Shown here: positions 14,772 through 22,774 of the stretch, one piece after another | How the letters are laid out: each line of letters starts with the position of its first letter | Numbering within the stretch: position 1 is the first letter of the stretch | Source: Candidatus Woesearchaeota archaeon | Lineage (GTDB): Archaea > Nanobdellota > Nanobdellia > Woesearchaeales > GW2011-AR4 | Direction: 5' to 3' | Assembly: GCA_030751755.1 (NCBI GenBank) | Contig: JASMFO010000057.1 | Span: forward strand, 1-30,003 | DNA: 30,003 bases | Notes under the pieces: generated by a model | Databases searched by the model: none | Told to the model about the DNA's origin: nothing | What the model saw: the letters and a program-made list of their open reading frames with translations, nothing else | Position numbers and translations under genes: made by a program

Positions 14772-15245
14772 TTAATCAATATGCACTATTTCTTTTTCTT
14801 CCTTTATTGCTTCGTTAATAGCTTCTTCAATATTTTTATTATTTTTTTTCTTTGTTTCTTTATTATTTTTATTATTCAATGAATCTTGGGGCATGTTGTT
14901 ACCCAAGATATCTTTAGCAACTGCTTGAAATTCTTCTTGTTCTTCTTTCTTCTGGTATTTTTCTTCCTGCTCTACCGCATCCACAATTGTTTTTTCTTTC
15001 TTTTCGTCTCCTTTCTTTTTTTCTTCCTCTTCATTACCTCTATAAGAATCCTTTATTTTATCGCCATCTGGCTTATCAGCATTATACATCTCATTTTTAT
15101 GGTAATCTTGCTGAGAATCTTTAGAACTATGACCAGCGTAACCAGCACTACTACCATCTGAACTATCGCCTGCATAGCCGCTGCTACTTTTATCACTATG
15201 AATATCCCACTTGTCCTCGTCCCAGTTGCTGTGTCTTTTATACAT
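14772..15245 (-). CDS. Low-complexity charged protein with GYAG repeats
   Basis: A 157-residue, mostly disordered protein of unknown function. Residues 20-42 hold two copies of a Ser-rich Gly-Tyr-Ala-Gly motif (GYAGDS at 23-28, GYAGHS at 35-40). Residues 65-105 are a highly charged Glu/Lys stretch, followed by a short helix (FQAVAKDILG) and a Lys/Asn-rich segment. The C-terminal helix is acidic (EEAINEAIKEEKEIVHID). There is no signal peptide, so it should be cytoplasmic. It is the first gene of a two-gene unit with the protein ending at 14297. The promoter has a TATA box with a perfect 7-nt-arm palindrome at the expected transcription start. A scaffold or condensate-forming role is only speculation. 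Confidence 0.65.
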   Translation of the reverse strand: MYKRHSNWDEDKWDIHSDKSSSGYAGDSSDGSSAGYAGHSSKDSQQDYHKNEMYNADKPDGDKIKDSYRGNEEEEKKKGDEKKEKTIVDAVEQEEKYQKKEEQEEFQAVAKDILGNNMPQDSLNNKNNKETKKKNNKNIEEAINEAIKEEKEIVHID

Positions 15246-15270
15246 CTTAATAGCCTTATTACAAGTTCAA

Positions 15271-15285
15271 ACATAGATTCTATGT
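15271..15285 (-). promoter_or_regulatory. Palindromic candidate operator at a transcription start
   Basis: ACATAGA and TCTATGT arms flank one central base, a perfect 7-nt inverted repeat. The TATA box at 15294-15303 predicts transcription to begin at about 15272, inside this palindrome, the classic place for a repressor to block initiation. The message would carry a leader of about 27 nt. Confidence 0.45.
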
Positions 15286-15293
15286 ATTTTCCC

Positions 15294-15303
15294 CTTTATA
15301 AAT
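15294..15303 (-). promoter_or_regulatory. TATA box of the GYAG-repeat operon
   Basis: ATTTATAAAG on the minus strand lies about 54 nt before the ATG at 15245. Unlike most promoters in the window, it predicts a real 5' leader. Confidence 0.5.
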
Positions 15304-15338
15304 CTTTCTATTTTTCACTACTTAAAAGTAACAGTTAA

Positions 15339-15842
15339 TTAGTATTTGATCAAATATTTTCTCTTGTCCTTATCTATATCTATAAACTCGTCTGCTTCTT
15401 CCCTCAATTTGCCAGAACTGCTAGGTCCAATAGCCATTACCTCTATTTTGCATCCCATTGCGCGCCTTAAATGTTGCACTAAAGGCACAAAATCACCATC
15501 ACCACTTACTAAGATAGTTGTATCCAGTTTATTAGCCAATTCAATCATATCCATAGATATACCAATATCCCAGTCACCTTTTTTTGCTCCGCCTGCAAAT
15601 GTCTGCAGATCTTTAGATTTTACCTCATAACCTATTTTTTCCAAGGCACCAAAGAAGCTCTTTTCTTCTTTAATATCGGCTTTAATAACATATGCTATCG
15701 CTCTTACTAATTTTCTTCCAGCCACAGCCTCCCTAAGAACCTGTGCAAAATTAACTTTTGCCTTGTACAAATTTTTTGCAGAATAATATAAGTTCTGCAC
15801 ATCTACAAAAACTCCAACTCGTTGTTCTTTGTTTATTCTCAT
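15339..15842 (-). CDS. NYN-domain (LabA/DUF88-like) putative ribonuclease
   Basis: A 167-residue single-domain protein of the PIN-like NYN family. Acidic active-site residues are visible: Asp14 and Asn17 in GVFVDVQNLYY, Asp90, Asp92 and Asp98 in KKGDWDIGISMDMIE, and Asp115 and Asp117 in LVSGDGDFVPLV. These match the metal-binding residues of PIN/NYN nucleases, so it is probably an Mg-dependent RNase acting in RNA processing or turnover. A clear ribosome-binding site, AGGTGA, sits 5 nt before the ATG at 15842. The short gap to the zinc-ribbon gene upstream (25 nt) suggests co-transcription; together they could form a nucleic-acid processing pair, which is inference. Confidence 0.88.
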   Translation of the reverse strand: MRINKEQRVGVFVDVQNLYYSAKNLYKAKVNFAQVLREAVAGRKLVRAIAYVIKADIKEEKSFFGALEKIGYEVKSKDLQTFAGGAKKGDWDIGISMDMIELANKLDTTILVSGDGDFVPLVQHLRRAMGCKIEVMAIGPSSSGKLREEADEFIDIDKDKRKYLIKY

Positions 15843-15867
15843 TTAACTCACCTAGTCCTTTTGTAAA

Positions 15868-16020
15868 TTATATATTTTTCATATTTTGTTCATAACTGCA
15901 CTTAGAACATTTAATCTTTCCTCCGACATAGTTCAATGCCAGCTCTCCGCATTTAGGGCATTTCTGAACAACTTTAAATTTTTCTATTTGCTTTTTCCAG
16001 TCTTCATCATCGTGGTTCAT
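15868..16020 (-). CDS. Small zinc-ribbon protein
   Basis: A 50-residue protein starting MNHDDEDWKKQIEKFKVV and followed by one zinc ribbon: CPKC at about residues 20-23 and CSKC 17 residues later. The frame is open further upstream to a TTG at 16086, but that extension spans a good TATA box (16048-16057). I therefore place the start at ATG 16020, with ATG 16032 as an alternative. Such small ribbons bind nucleic acids or act as zinc-dependent adaptors. It is divergent from DNA polymerase B and lies 25 nt upstream of the NYN nuclease gene in the same direction. Confidence 0.7.
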   Translation of the reverse strand: MNHDDEDWKKQIEKFKVVQKCPKCGELALNYVGGKIKCSKCSYEQNMKNI

Positions 16021-16047
16021 TTTATAGTACATAGAAGTTTTTTTAGA

Positions 16048-16057
16048 GATATATAAA
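16048..16057 (-). promoter_or_regulatory. TATA box of the zinc-ribbon/NYN unit
   Basis: TTTATATATC on the minus strand is centred about 32 nt upstream of ATG 16020. It is inside the longer possible ORF, which argues against the TTG start at 16086. Confidence 0.5.
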
Positions 16058-16088
16058 TTTATCGTGAGATACATAAAAACCGCCAACC

Positions 16089-16098
16089 TTTATATATC
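16089..16098 (+). promoter_or_regulatory. TATA box of DNA polymerase B
   Basis: TTTATATATC is centred 27 nt before the ATG at 16120. It is the same sequence as the divergent box at 16048-16057, so the two promoters are mirror images about 40 nt apart. Confidence 0.6.
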
Positions 16099-16119
16099 CA
16101 AAAACCTTACTCTGCTAAT

Positions 16120-18576
16120 ATGGGGGATAAAATAAGGTTCTTTCCTTTGGATGTAACCTACAAAGTCATAGATGAAAAGCCAGTAATCCACTTATTTGGA
16201 AGAACTGCTGACAACAAGCAGATATGCGTTCTTTATGATGACTTTGAACCTTATTTTTATGTCATACCCAAGAGGGGTTTTGATATAGCAGAACAACTAA
16301 AGAACTTCAAACTCACAAGGAATAATGAAACATATTCAATAACTCGCGTTGAAACAATAAAAAAGAGATATCTAGGCAAAGAGGTTAATGCTCTAAAAGT
16401 TTTCACAAAACTTCCAAGAGATGTTCCGATTATAAGCCATGAATTAAAGAATCTAAGCAACATTGAAGCAATAAACGAAAAGGATATTTTATTTTCAAGG
16501 AGATTCTTAATAGACAAAAACATAACACCATTAACTTTATATGAAGCAGAAGGAAGCTTTGGAAATCAAAATTTAAGAGTTCCAGCTTTCAAAGCAGAAA
16601 AAATAGAGGCTTTTGGAACTGAAACATTCCTAAAACCAAAGCTCCTTTCCATTGACATAGAGACATATACGCCGCTCTACAGAGAGATTAAACCTGAAAA
16701 AAATCCAATAATAATGCTCTCATTTTATGCAGAAGATTTCGAAAAGGTATTTGTATGGAAGCGCTTTAAGACAGATTTAGATTATGTTGAGTTTGTTGAC
16801 AGCGAAGCACAGTTAATAGAGAAATTCAAGGAAGTGATTGAAACTTACAAACCCGATATTTTGACAGGATATTTTTCTGATGGTTTTGATCTTCCATACA
16901 TAAAAACAAGGGCTGACAAATACAAGATTAAGCTTGATTTAGGATTAGACTTTTCAGAATTAAAAGTCAGCAAAGGAAAAGTTACCACAGCACAGCTTAC
17001 CGGTATTACACACCTCGATATCTTCAAGTTTATAAGGAAAATAATATCCGGTACACTAGAAACAGAAACCTATAATCTAAATTCTGTTGCATCTGAACTG
17101 CTTGGTGAAAAAAAGCATGATGTTGACTTAAACCAGCTTTCAAAAGCATGGGACGATGAAACAGAACTCAACGAATTCTGTGAATACAACCTAAACGATG
17201 CCAGATTATCCTACAACCTTGCTGAAAAATTAATGCCAACAATAAGTGAAATGGTCAAGATAACAGGTCTTACAATATATGATGTAAACCGGTTTGGTTT
17301 TTCGCAGTTAGTTGAATGGTATTTGATGAGGCATGCCCTTAATTTTAATGAAATATCTCCAAACAAGCCCTCAAATGATGAGATTATGAAAAGAAGGCTG
17401 CTGACATACAAGGGTGCATTTGTTTTTGAGCCAAAGCCCGGCTTATATGACAACATAGTTGTGTTTGATTACCGTAGCTTGTACCCAACAATAATAGGCT
17501 CACATAACATAAGCCCTGGAACAATAAATTGCAGTTGTTGCGCAGAAGAAGCAACTCCTGCACCAATGGAGGATAATAAAAAAATCTGGTTTTGCAGCAA
17601 AAAAAAAGGATTTATACCAACATTAATAGAAGACTTGATAACTCGGAGAACAAGGATTAAGGAAATAATAAAAGACCAGATAGATGAGAAGTTTGCAATC
17701 TTGGATGCAAGACAAAATAGTTTAAAGCTTCTTGCAAATTCTTTTTATGGTTACCTGGGTTTTTTTGCTGCCCGTTGGTACTCAATAGAATGCGCACAGG
17801 CAACAACTGCATTTGGAAGGTATTACATAAAAGATGTCATAGCAAAAGCAGAAGAATCTGGATTTAAGGTAATTTATGGGGATACTGACTCTTTATTCAC
17901 AACTTTGGGAGACAAAACAAAAGAAGATGCTAAAAAATTCTCGGAAAAAATTAATCAGGAGCTTCCTGGATTAATGGAGCTTGAATTTGATGGTTTTTAT
18001 CCTTCAGGAATATTTGTATCAGCAAAGGTAGGTGCTTATGGTGCGAAGAAAAAATATGCTCTTGTTGATGAAAATAAGATGCTAAAAATCAAGGGCTTTG
18101 AAAGTGTAAGGAGAAATTGGTCGATGATTGCAAAAGAAGTGCAGGAAAAAGTTTTGGAAATCATATTAAAAGAGCGTGATAATGAAAAGGCTTTAGAGTA
18201 TGTCAAAAAAGTCGTTAATGACCTGAGAAATAAAAAAATAATTCTTGAAAAGGTGATAATACAAACCCAACTGCAAAAAGAAATTTCGGATTATGATGCT
18301 CGCGGTCCACATGTTGCTGTTGCGCAAAGACTAAAAAATCAGGGAGTTAATGTCGGTCCTGGATCTATGATAAGGTTTGTTGTTTTGCAAGGAAGCGATA
18401 TAATAAGAAACCGTTCAAAGCTGCCGGAAGAAATCAAAGAAAACAATTATGATTCAGATTATTACATAAACAACCAAGTTATACCTGCTGTTGAAAGGAT
18501 TTTCAATGTTCTAGGCTACACTAAAGAAGATTTGCTGGAAACAAAAGAGCAGACCAAACTGGAAGGGTTTTTTTAA
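16120..18576 (+). CDS. polB: Family B replicative DNA polymerase
   Basis: An 818-residue enzyme with every family B landmark. The N-terminal domain is followed by the 3'-5' exonuclease: Exo I SIDIET (Asp179, Glu181), Exo II SDGFDLPY (Asp257) and Exo III with Tyr356 and Asp360. The polymerase domain follows: motif A DYRSLYP (450-456), motif B KLLANSFYG (536-544) and motif C YGDTDS (586-591, catalytic Asp588 and Asp590). Cysteines 471, 473, 474 and 492 sit between motifs A and B. The last eight residues, QTKLEGFF, are a textbook PIP box that docks on the PCNA clamp. Length is normal for archaeal PolB and no intein interrupts it. Proofreading should be active. It is transcribed alone from a leaderless promoter; a T-run marks its 3' end. 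Confidence 0.97.
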   Translation: MGDKIRFFPLDVTYKVIDEKPVIHLFGRTADNKQICVLYDDFEPYFYVIPKRGFDIAEQLKNFKLTRNNETYSITRVETIKKRYLGKEVNALKVFTKLPRDVPIISHELKNLSNIEAINEKDILFSRRFLIDKNITPLTLYEAEGSFGNQNLRVPAFKAEKIEAFGTETFLKPKLLSIDIETYTPLYREIKPEKNPIIMLSFYAEDFEKVFVWKRFKTDLDYVEFVDSEAQLIEKFKEVIETYKPDILTGYFSDGFDLPYIKTRADKYKIKLDLGLDFSELKVSKGKVTTAQLTGITHLDIFKFIRKIISGTLETETYNLNSVASELLGEKKHDVDLNQLSKAWDDETELNEFCEYNLNDARLSYNLAEKLMPTISEMVKITGLTIYDVNRFGFSQLVEWYLMRHALNFNEISPNKPSNDEIMKRRLLTYKGAFVFEPKPGLYDNIVVFDYRSLYPTIIGSHNISPGTINCSCCAEEATPAPMEDNKKIWFCSKKKGFIPTLIEDLITRRTRIKEIIKDQIDEKFAILDARQNSLKLLANSFYGYLGFFAARWYSIECAQATTAFGRYYIKDVIAKAEESGFKVIYGDTDSLFTTLGDKTKEDAKKFSEKINQELPGLMELEFDGFYPSGIFVSAKVGAYGAKKKYALVDENKMLKIKGFESVRRNWSMIAKEVQEKVLEIILKERDNEKALEYVKKVVNDLRNKKIILEKVIIQTQLQKEISDYDARGPHVAVAQRLKNQGVNVGPGSMIRFVVLQGSDIIRNRSKLPEEIKENNYDSDYYINNQVIPAVERIFNVLGYTKEDLLETKEQTKLEGFF

Positions 18577-18648
18577 TTTATAAACATTTAACCGAAACTT
18601 TCAAATACTTCTAATCCAATTATCATCTAAAAAAGGCGATAGTAGCTT

Positions 18649-18780
18649 ATGTATTTAACAAATAACTGCAAGGATTTTAAAAATAAGAGATTTGAAGAAG
18701 CAAAAAACATACTTCTGAATTTGAGCAATATATTTGTCAGATTCACCAAAGATTCTGTAATTAAGAATAAAAATAAGTAA
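18649..18780 (+). CDS. Possible small protein, 43 residues
   Basis: An ORF between polB and ileS, ATG at 18649 to TAA at 18780. The product is basic and helical (KNKRFEEAKNILLNLSNIFV) with one Cys and no membrane segment. It has no convincing TATA box of its own and the ribosome-binding site is weak (AGGCGAT about 10 nt upstream). It fills most of a 238-nt gap that otherwise holds only the polB 3' end and the ileS promoter. I cannot tell whether it is translated. Confidence 0.35.
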   Translation: MYLTNNCKDFKNKRFEEAKNILLNLSNIFVRFTKDSVIKNKNK

Positions 18781-18782
18781 AA

Positions 18783-18792
18783 GATTTAAAAA
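18783..18792 (+). promoter_or_regulatory. TATA box of isoleucyl-tRNA synthetase
   Basis: GATTTAAAAA is centred 28 nt before ATG 18815, giving a leaderless transcript. It supports that ATG over the TTG one codon earlier. Confidence 0.5.
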
Positions 18793-18814
18793 GGTAGATA
18801 TTCTCTAGTTCTTG

Positions 18815-21800
18815 ATGGAAAAATACGAACCTCTAAAGCAGGAACCTGAAATTTTGAAGTTTTGGAAAGATAATAAAATATACGAAAAAGCTAAAGAGAA
18901 TAACAAGGGCAAAAAAAAGTTCTATTTTCTTGACGGTCCTCCTTATACTTCCGGGAAAGTGCACTTGGGAACAGCATGGAATAAGTCCCTTAAGGATTCT
19001 ATTTTGCGTTACAAAAGAATGCAGGGTTTTGATGTTCTTGATCGTGCAGGTTATGATATGCACGGCCTTCCAACAGAAAATGCCGCAGAGAAAGAGCTTG
19101 GAATAAAGAAAAAAGACGAAATCCGAAAATTCGGAGTTGGAAAGTTCGTAAAAGCCTGCAAGGAGCTAAGCATAAGGAACATGAAGATAATGAACAAGGA
19201 CTTTCAGCGATTAGCAGGATGGATGGATTTTGAAAATGCATACCAGTCAGTAAAAAAAGAGTTTATTGATGGCGAATGGTGGTTAGTTAAAAAGGCTCAT
19301 GAAAAAAAGCGCTTGTATGAGGGATTGAGATCAATGGCTTGGGACTGGAAAGATCAAACAGCACTGGCAAAACATGAATTAGAATACAAAACTGTAAAAG
19401 ATAAATCAATTTTTGTAAAGATGAAAGTGAAAAGCAAGGAAGATGAATTTCTAATTATCTGGACAACAACACCCTGGACAATTGCTTTCAATCTAGGAAT
19501 AATGGCGCATCCAAAACTGGATTATGTCAAATGTAAGGTGAGCAGCGAGTATTGGATTGTTGCAAAAGCACTTGCATCTGCATTCATTTCTTCTCTTGTT
19601 GGAAAGAAATTTGAGATAGTAGAGGAATTTAAAGGAAAAAAGCTTGGGGGGATGGAATATGTTCATCCTTTTTATGATGAATTAAAAAATCATTACGATA
19701 AAATAAAACAAAAGCATCCAAAAGAACATACAGTTGTTTTAAGCGAGGAATATGTTGATACAAACTCTGGAACTGGTTTAGTGCATATGGCACCTGGTTG
19801 TGGTCCAGAAGATTATGAAGTTGGCCATAGAAATAATTTGCCAGCATGGAACCTTGTACAAGAAGATGGCATCTATGGGAAAGAAATGGGAATATTTGCA
19901 GGAAGGCATGCAATAAAAGACAACCAAAGCTTTACAAAAGATTTGGACAAAAAAGGTGCTTTAGTAGCCCAGACACAGATAGAGCATGAATACCCCCACG
20001 GCCAAAGAAGCCATCAACCTGTTATTTTTAGGACAACAAAACAGTGGTTTTTCAAAGTAGAAGATATTAAAGAAGACCTTATAAAAGAGAACAACAAAAT
20101 AAAATGGGTTCCAAAAGCCGGCTATAATGCTTTTAACTCATGGCTTGAAAATTTAAGGGACAATTCGATTTCTAAACAGCGCTATTGGGGCACCCCATTA
20201 CCAATATGGAGAAATGTTGATAATCCTGAAGATTATATTGTTGTTGGATCTATTAAAGATCTTGAGGAGTTTTCTGGAAAAAAAGTTGATGAACCACATA
20301 TTCCATGGATTGATGAAATTGTAATAGAAAAGGATGGCAAGAAATATCAGCGTGTCCCAGATATTCTTGATGTATGGGTAGACGCAGGCACTGTTTCTTG
20401 GAATTCTTTAGATTTTCCCCACGACCGAGATAGTTTCAAAAAATATTTTCCTCCTGATTTTATTTTAGAGGGCAAAGACCAGATTAGAGGATGGTTTAAT
20501 CTTCTTCATATTGCATCAATGCTGTCTATGGGAAAAAGAAGCTTTAATGCTGTCTACATGCATGGCTTTGTCAATGATGCTATGGGCAGGAAGATGTCAA
20601 AGAGTCTTGGCAATTATATCCTGCCAGGAGAAGTTATAAATAAATATGGTGCAGACACTTTAAGATATTATACTATAGGTGGCGCAAATCCAGGATTAGA
20701 CCTAAATTATAACTTTGATGATATGAAAGTTAAGTATAGAAATCTTACAGTTTTGTGGAATCTGCACAATTATTTAATTGATCTAGCGAAGAATGCAGAT
20801 GCAAATCCCAAAGAATTAAGAAATATAAAAAAGGATTTGTTCTATTCTGATGAAGAAAAATATATTTTTTCCAAGCTTAACTCGACAATAAGGAAAATTA
20901 CCAAGTTATATGATGGTTATAAATTAAATGAAATACCGTTGTTGGTTGAAGATTTATTCTTGGGTCTGAGCAGAATTTATATTCAACTGACTAGGAACAA
21001 ATCTATAGGGGACCATAAGAAAGTGGTTCTTTATACTGTATACCAAGTGCTTATCGAATGCCTGAAATTGTTTGCACCTACTGCCCCCCTTATTACAGAA
21101 AAAATATATCAGAATTTAAAGAAAGAGTTTAGGTTGGAAGAGGAAAGCATACATCATTTTGAATGGCCAAAATATGATGAAAAAGCAATAAATAAGGAAT
21201 TAGAAAATGAGATGGATACAATAAGCAATGTTACGCAGGTTATTTTGTATTTAAGGGAAAAAGTACAAAGGGGGGTAAGGTGGCCTTTGCAGGAGGCTAT
21301 AGTAGTTACTAAGGATGAAAAAACAGTAAAGGCTGTTGAAAAATTAAAAAATATAATAAAAAAACAGACCAACATAAGAGAACTGGATATACAACAATCA
21401 TTGTCAGGAATAAAACAAAACATAAAGGCAGATTATTCCCAAATAGGCCCTGATTTTGGCAAGAAAGCACCGCAAATAATAGCAAAGCTTACTTCTGAAA
21501 GCCCTGAAACTATTTTAACCCATATCGAAAAAGAAGGGAAATTTACAATAAATCTAGGTAAAGAAAAAGTAAATATTGTAAAAGAGCATCTGATTGTAAC
21601 AAGAGAAGTTCCTGAACCTTATATAGAGTGTAACTTCAAAAATGGCTTTGTTTACTTAAACAAGGATGTTGATGAAGAATTGGAGGCAGAAGGTTATGCT
21701 CGCGAACTTATTAGGCGCGTGCAAGAATTACGAAAAAAAGCAGGACTGCAAAAAAAAGACAGAATCTCCTTATTTGTAAAAACTGACGAAGAACTCAAAG

Positions 21801-21952
21801 ATACACTCAACATATTCTTACCCCAGATAAAAGAAGTAGTCGGTGCACAGCAGATGAAGATTTCACATGAAAAACCAAGCAAAAAACATAAATTTACAAG
21901 CAAGGAGAAAGTAAGGGACAAGAAGTTTGAGCTGTTTTTAGGTAAGGTTTAG
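18815..21952 (+). CDS. ileS: Isoleucyl-tRNA synthetase, archaeal type
   Basis: A 1045-residue class I synthetase. The signature GKVHLGTAWNKSLKD near residue 48 is the archaeal/eukaryal form of the HIGH motif, followed by YDMHGLPTE. The CP1 editing domain contains WTTTPWTIAFNLG and the later block GTGLVHMAPGCGPEDYE, which hydrolyses mischarged Val-tRNA. GRKMSKSLGNY (about residue 590) is the KMSKS loop. The C-terminal region has anticodon-binding helices and the ending ELRKKAGLQKKDRI, typical of archaeal IleRS. It attaches isoleucine to tRNA(Ile). ATG 18815 is the start; a TTG lies directly before it. The gene ends 11 nt before a convergent unknown gene. Confidence 0.97.
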   Translation: MEKYEPLKQEPEILKFWKDNKIYEKAKENNKGKKKFYFLDGPPYTSGKVHLGTAWNKSLKDSILRYKRMQGFDVLDRAGYDMHGLPTENAAEKELGIKKKDEIRKFGVGKFVKACKELSIRNMKIMNKDFQRLAGWMDFENAYQSVKKEFIDGEWWLVKKAHEKKRLYEGLRSMAWDWKDQTALAKHELEYKTVKDKSIFVKMKVKSKEDEFLIIWTTTPWTIAFNLGIMAHPKLDYVKCKVSSEYWIVAKALASAFISSLVGKKFEIVEEFKGKKLGGMEYVHPFYDELKNHYDKIKQKHPKEHTVVLSEEYVDTNSGTGLVHMAPGCGPEDYEVGHRNNLPAWNLVQEDGIYGKEMGIFAGRHAIKDNQSFTKDLDKKGALVAQTQIEHEYPHGQRSHQPVIFRTTKQWFFKVEDIKEDLIKENNKIKWVPKAGYNAFNSWLENLRDNSISKQRYWGTPLPIWRNVDNPEDYIVVGSIKDLEEFSGKKVDEPHIPWIDEIVIEKDGKKYQRVPDILDVWVDAGTVSWNSLDFPHDRDSFKKYFPPDFILEGKDQIRGWFNLLHIASMLSMGKRSFNAVYMHGFVNDAMGRKMSKSLGNYILPGEVINKYGADTLRYYTIGGANPGLDLNYNFDDMKVKYRNLTVLWNLHNYLIDLAKNADANPKELRNIKKDLFYSDEEKYIFSKLNSTIRKITKLYDGYKLNEIPLLVEDLFLGLSRIYIQLTRNKSIGDHKKVVLYTVYQVLIECLKLFAPTAPLITEKIYQNLKKEFRLEEESIHHFEWPKYDEKAINKELENEMDTISNVTQVILYLREKVQRGVRWPLQEAIVVTKDEKTVKAVEKLKNIIKKQTNIRELDIQQSLSGIKQNIKADYSQIGPDFGKKAPQIIAKLTSESPETILTHIEKEGKFTINLGKEKVNIVKEHLIVTREVPEPYIECNFKNGFVYLNKDVDEELEAEGYARELIRRVQELRKKAGLQKKDRISLFVKTDEELKDTLNIFLPQIKEVVGAQQMKISHEKPSKKHKFTSKEKVRDKKFELFLGKV

Positions 21953-21963
21953 AATATTTTAAT

Positions 21964-22428
21964 TCAACTGTGGTTTGTTCTATAATGTGGTTTTGTAATA
22001 AAAGTATCATAGTGGCTTTTAAGTATAGTTGTCAAAACAATGCCCGCATATGGAACTTCATTAGTTACATCAAGGACTAAATTATCAATCATTTTTTCTT
22101 GTGTTTCTTTTGTAACAAAATGATACATAGCAGTAAAATAATTAGATGTAGCTCTTACTGCTAGATCATTTGGAAAGTTTATAGTTCTATTAGTTAAAGT
22201 GTGTATAATATCAGTATGTTTAGTTTCTGATGTTAATTCTTTTTTATTTAGTCTGGCCAACCATCTTATATGATTAATTTGAAGCGCATAAAAAGAATCT
22301 CTTAAACCCTGCCCTATTATCCTACATAAATCTCTTTCTTCCATTATTTCGCCAACTTCTTTTTCCAGAAATTTATACCCTTTTATAGATTCTAGTGCTA
22401 TTCTTTCTTCAAGATAGTAATCAAACAT
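21964..22428 (-). CDS. Unknown helical protein, 154 residues
   Basis: A soluble, predominantly alpha-helical protein I do not recognise. Visible segments are YYLEERIALESIKGYKFLEK, a central FYALQINHIRWLARLNKKEL, and FPNDLAVRATSNYFTAMYHF. The C-terminus contains YAGIVLTTILKSHYDTFI. His and Arg residues recur but no metal-binding pattern is clear. The gene stands alone, convergent with ileS and divergent from the ribbon-helix-helix gene. A TATA box at 22445-22457 lies about 24 nt before its ATG. Nothing in the context points to a function. Confidence 0.65.
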   Translation of the reverse strand: MFDYYLEERIALESIKGYKFLEKEVGEIMEERDLCRIIGQGLRDSFYALQINHIRWLARLNKKELTSETKHTDIIHTLTNRTINFPNDLAVRATSNYFTAMYHFVTKETQEKMIDNLVLDVTNEVPYAGIVLTTILKSHYDTFITKPHYRTNHS

Positions 22429-22444
22429 TTTCTTAGATAGATTA

Positions 22445-22457
22445 ATTTATATTTAAA
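22445..22457 (-). promoter_or_regulatory. TATA box of the 154-residue unknown
   Basis: TTTAAATATAAAT on the minus strand is centred roughly 24 nt before ATG 22428. Confidence 0.45.
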
Positions 22458-22525
22458 TTTATTCATTGTTTTTTAACAAAAACCAAAACCTTTAAATACC
22501 ATCATATTATAATATATATGAAATA

Positions 22526-22542
22526 GTTTAAAATATATTTTA
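22526..22542 (+). promoter_or_regulatory. TATA region of the pilus locus
   Basis: An AT-only stretch reading GTTTAAAATATATTTTA lies 17-33 nt before the ATG at 22559 of the ribbon-helix-helix gene. The exact TATA position is ambiguous. Confidence 0.4.
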
Positions 22543-22558
22543 TAATATGTTTAAGTAA

Positions 22559-22708
22559 ATGAAAAAACCAATCAGCGCGACAATTGATGCTGAACTCATT
22601 AAGTGGATAGAAAAAGAGTTGCAGGACAGAAAGAAATATAGGAATAAATCTCATCTGATAGAGATAGCTTTAGATCTGTTAAAAAACAATAAGGCAAAAA
22701 ATCAATAA
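22559..22708 (+). CDS. Ribbon-helix-helix (CopG/Arc type) regulator, 49 residues
   Basis: A very short protein with the standard ribbon-helix-helix plan. The beta strand KPISATIDAEL provides the DNA-contacting residues, then helix A (IKWIEKELQDRKKY) and helix B after the conserved turn (RNKSHLIEIALDLLKNN). Dimers of such proteins bind operators as repressors. The gene is 66 nt upstream of the pilus ATPase in the same direction, with a plausible promoter only before the regulator. It may be autoregulatory and control the ATPase/TadC pair. Too short to carry a sensor domain. Confidence 0.85.
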   Translation: MKKPISATIDAELIKWIEKELQDRKKYRNKSHLIEIALDLLKNNKAKNQ

Positions 22709-22774
22709 AATGGTTCAATAAAAACAATGACGAAAAACTGATCAATAATTAAAAATAAACAATGGAGATTGAAA

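Noticed and set aside
15053..15274. Alternative minus-strand frame over the GYAG-repeat gene
   Set aside because: It lacks a ribosome-binding site at its start and overlaps the operator; the chosen frame is coupled to the next gene.
16021..16086. N-terminal extension of the zinc-ribbon protein to TTG 16086
   Set aside because: It spans the gene's TATA box and gives a low-quality Tyr/Ile/Lys sequence.
22490..22558. AT-rich stretch as a replication origin or attachment site
   Set aside because: No repeats, origin recognition boxes or Cdc6 gene nearby; it fits a divergent promoter region.
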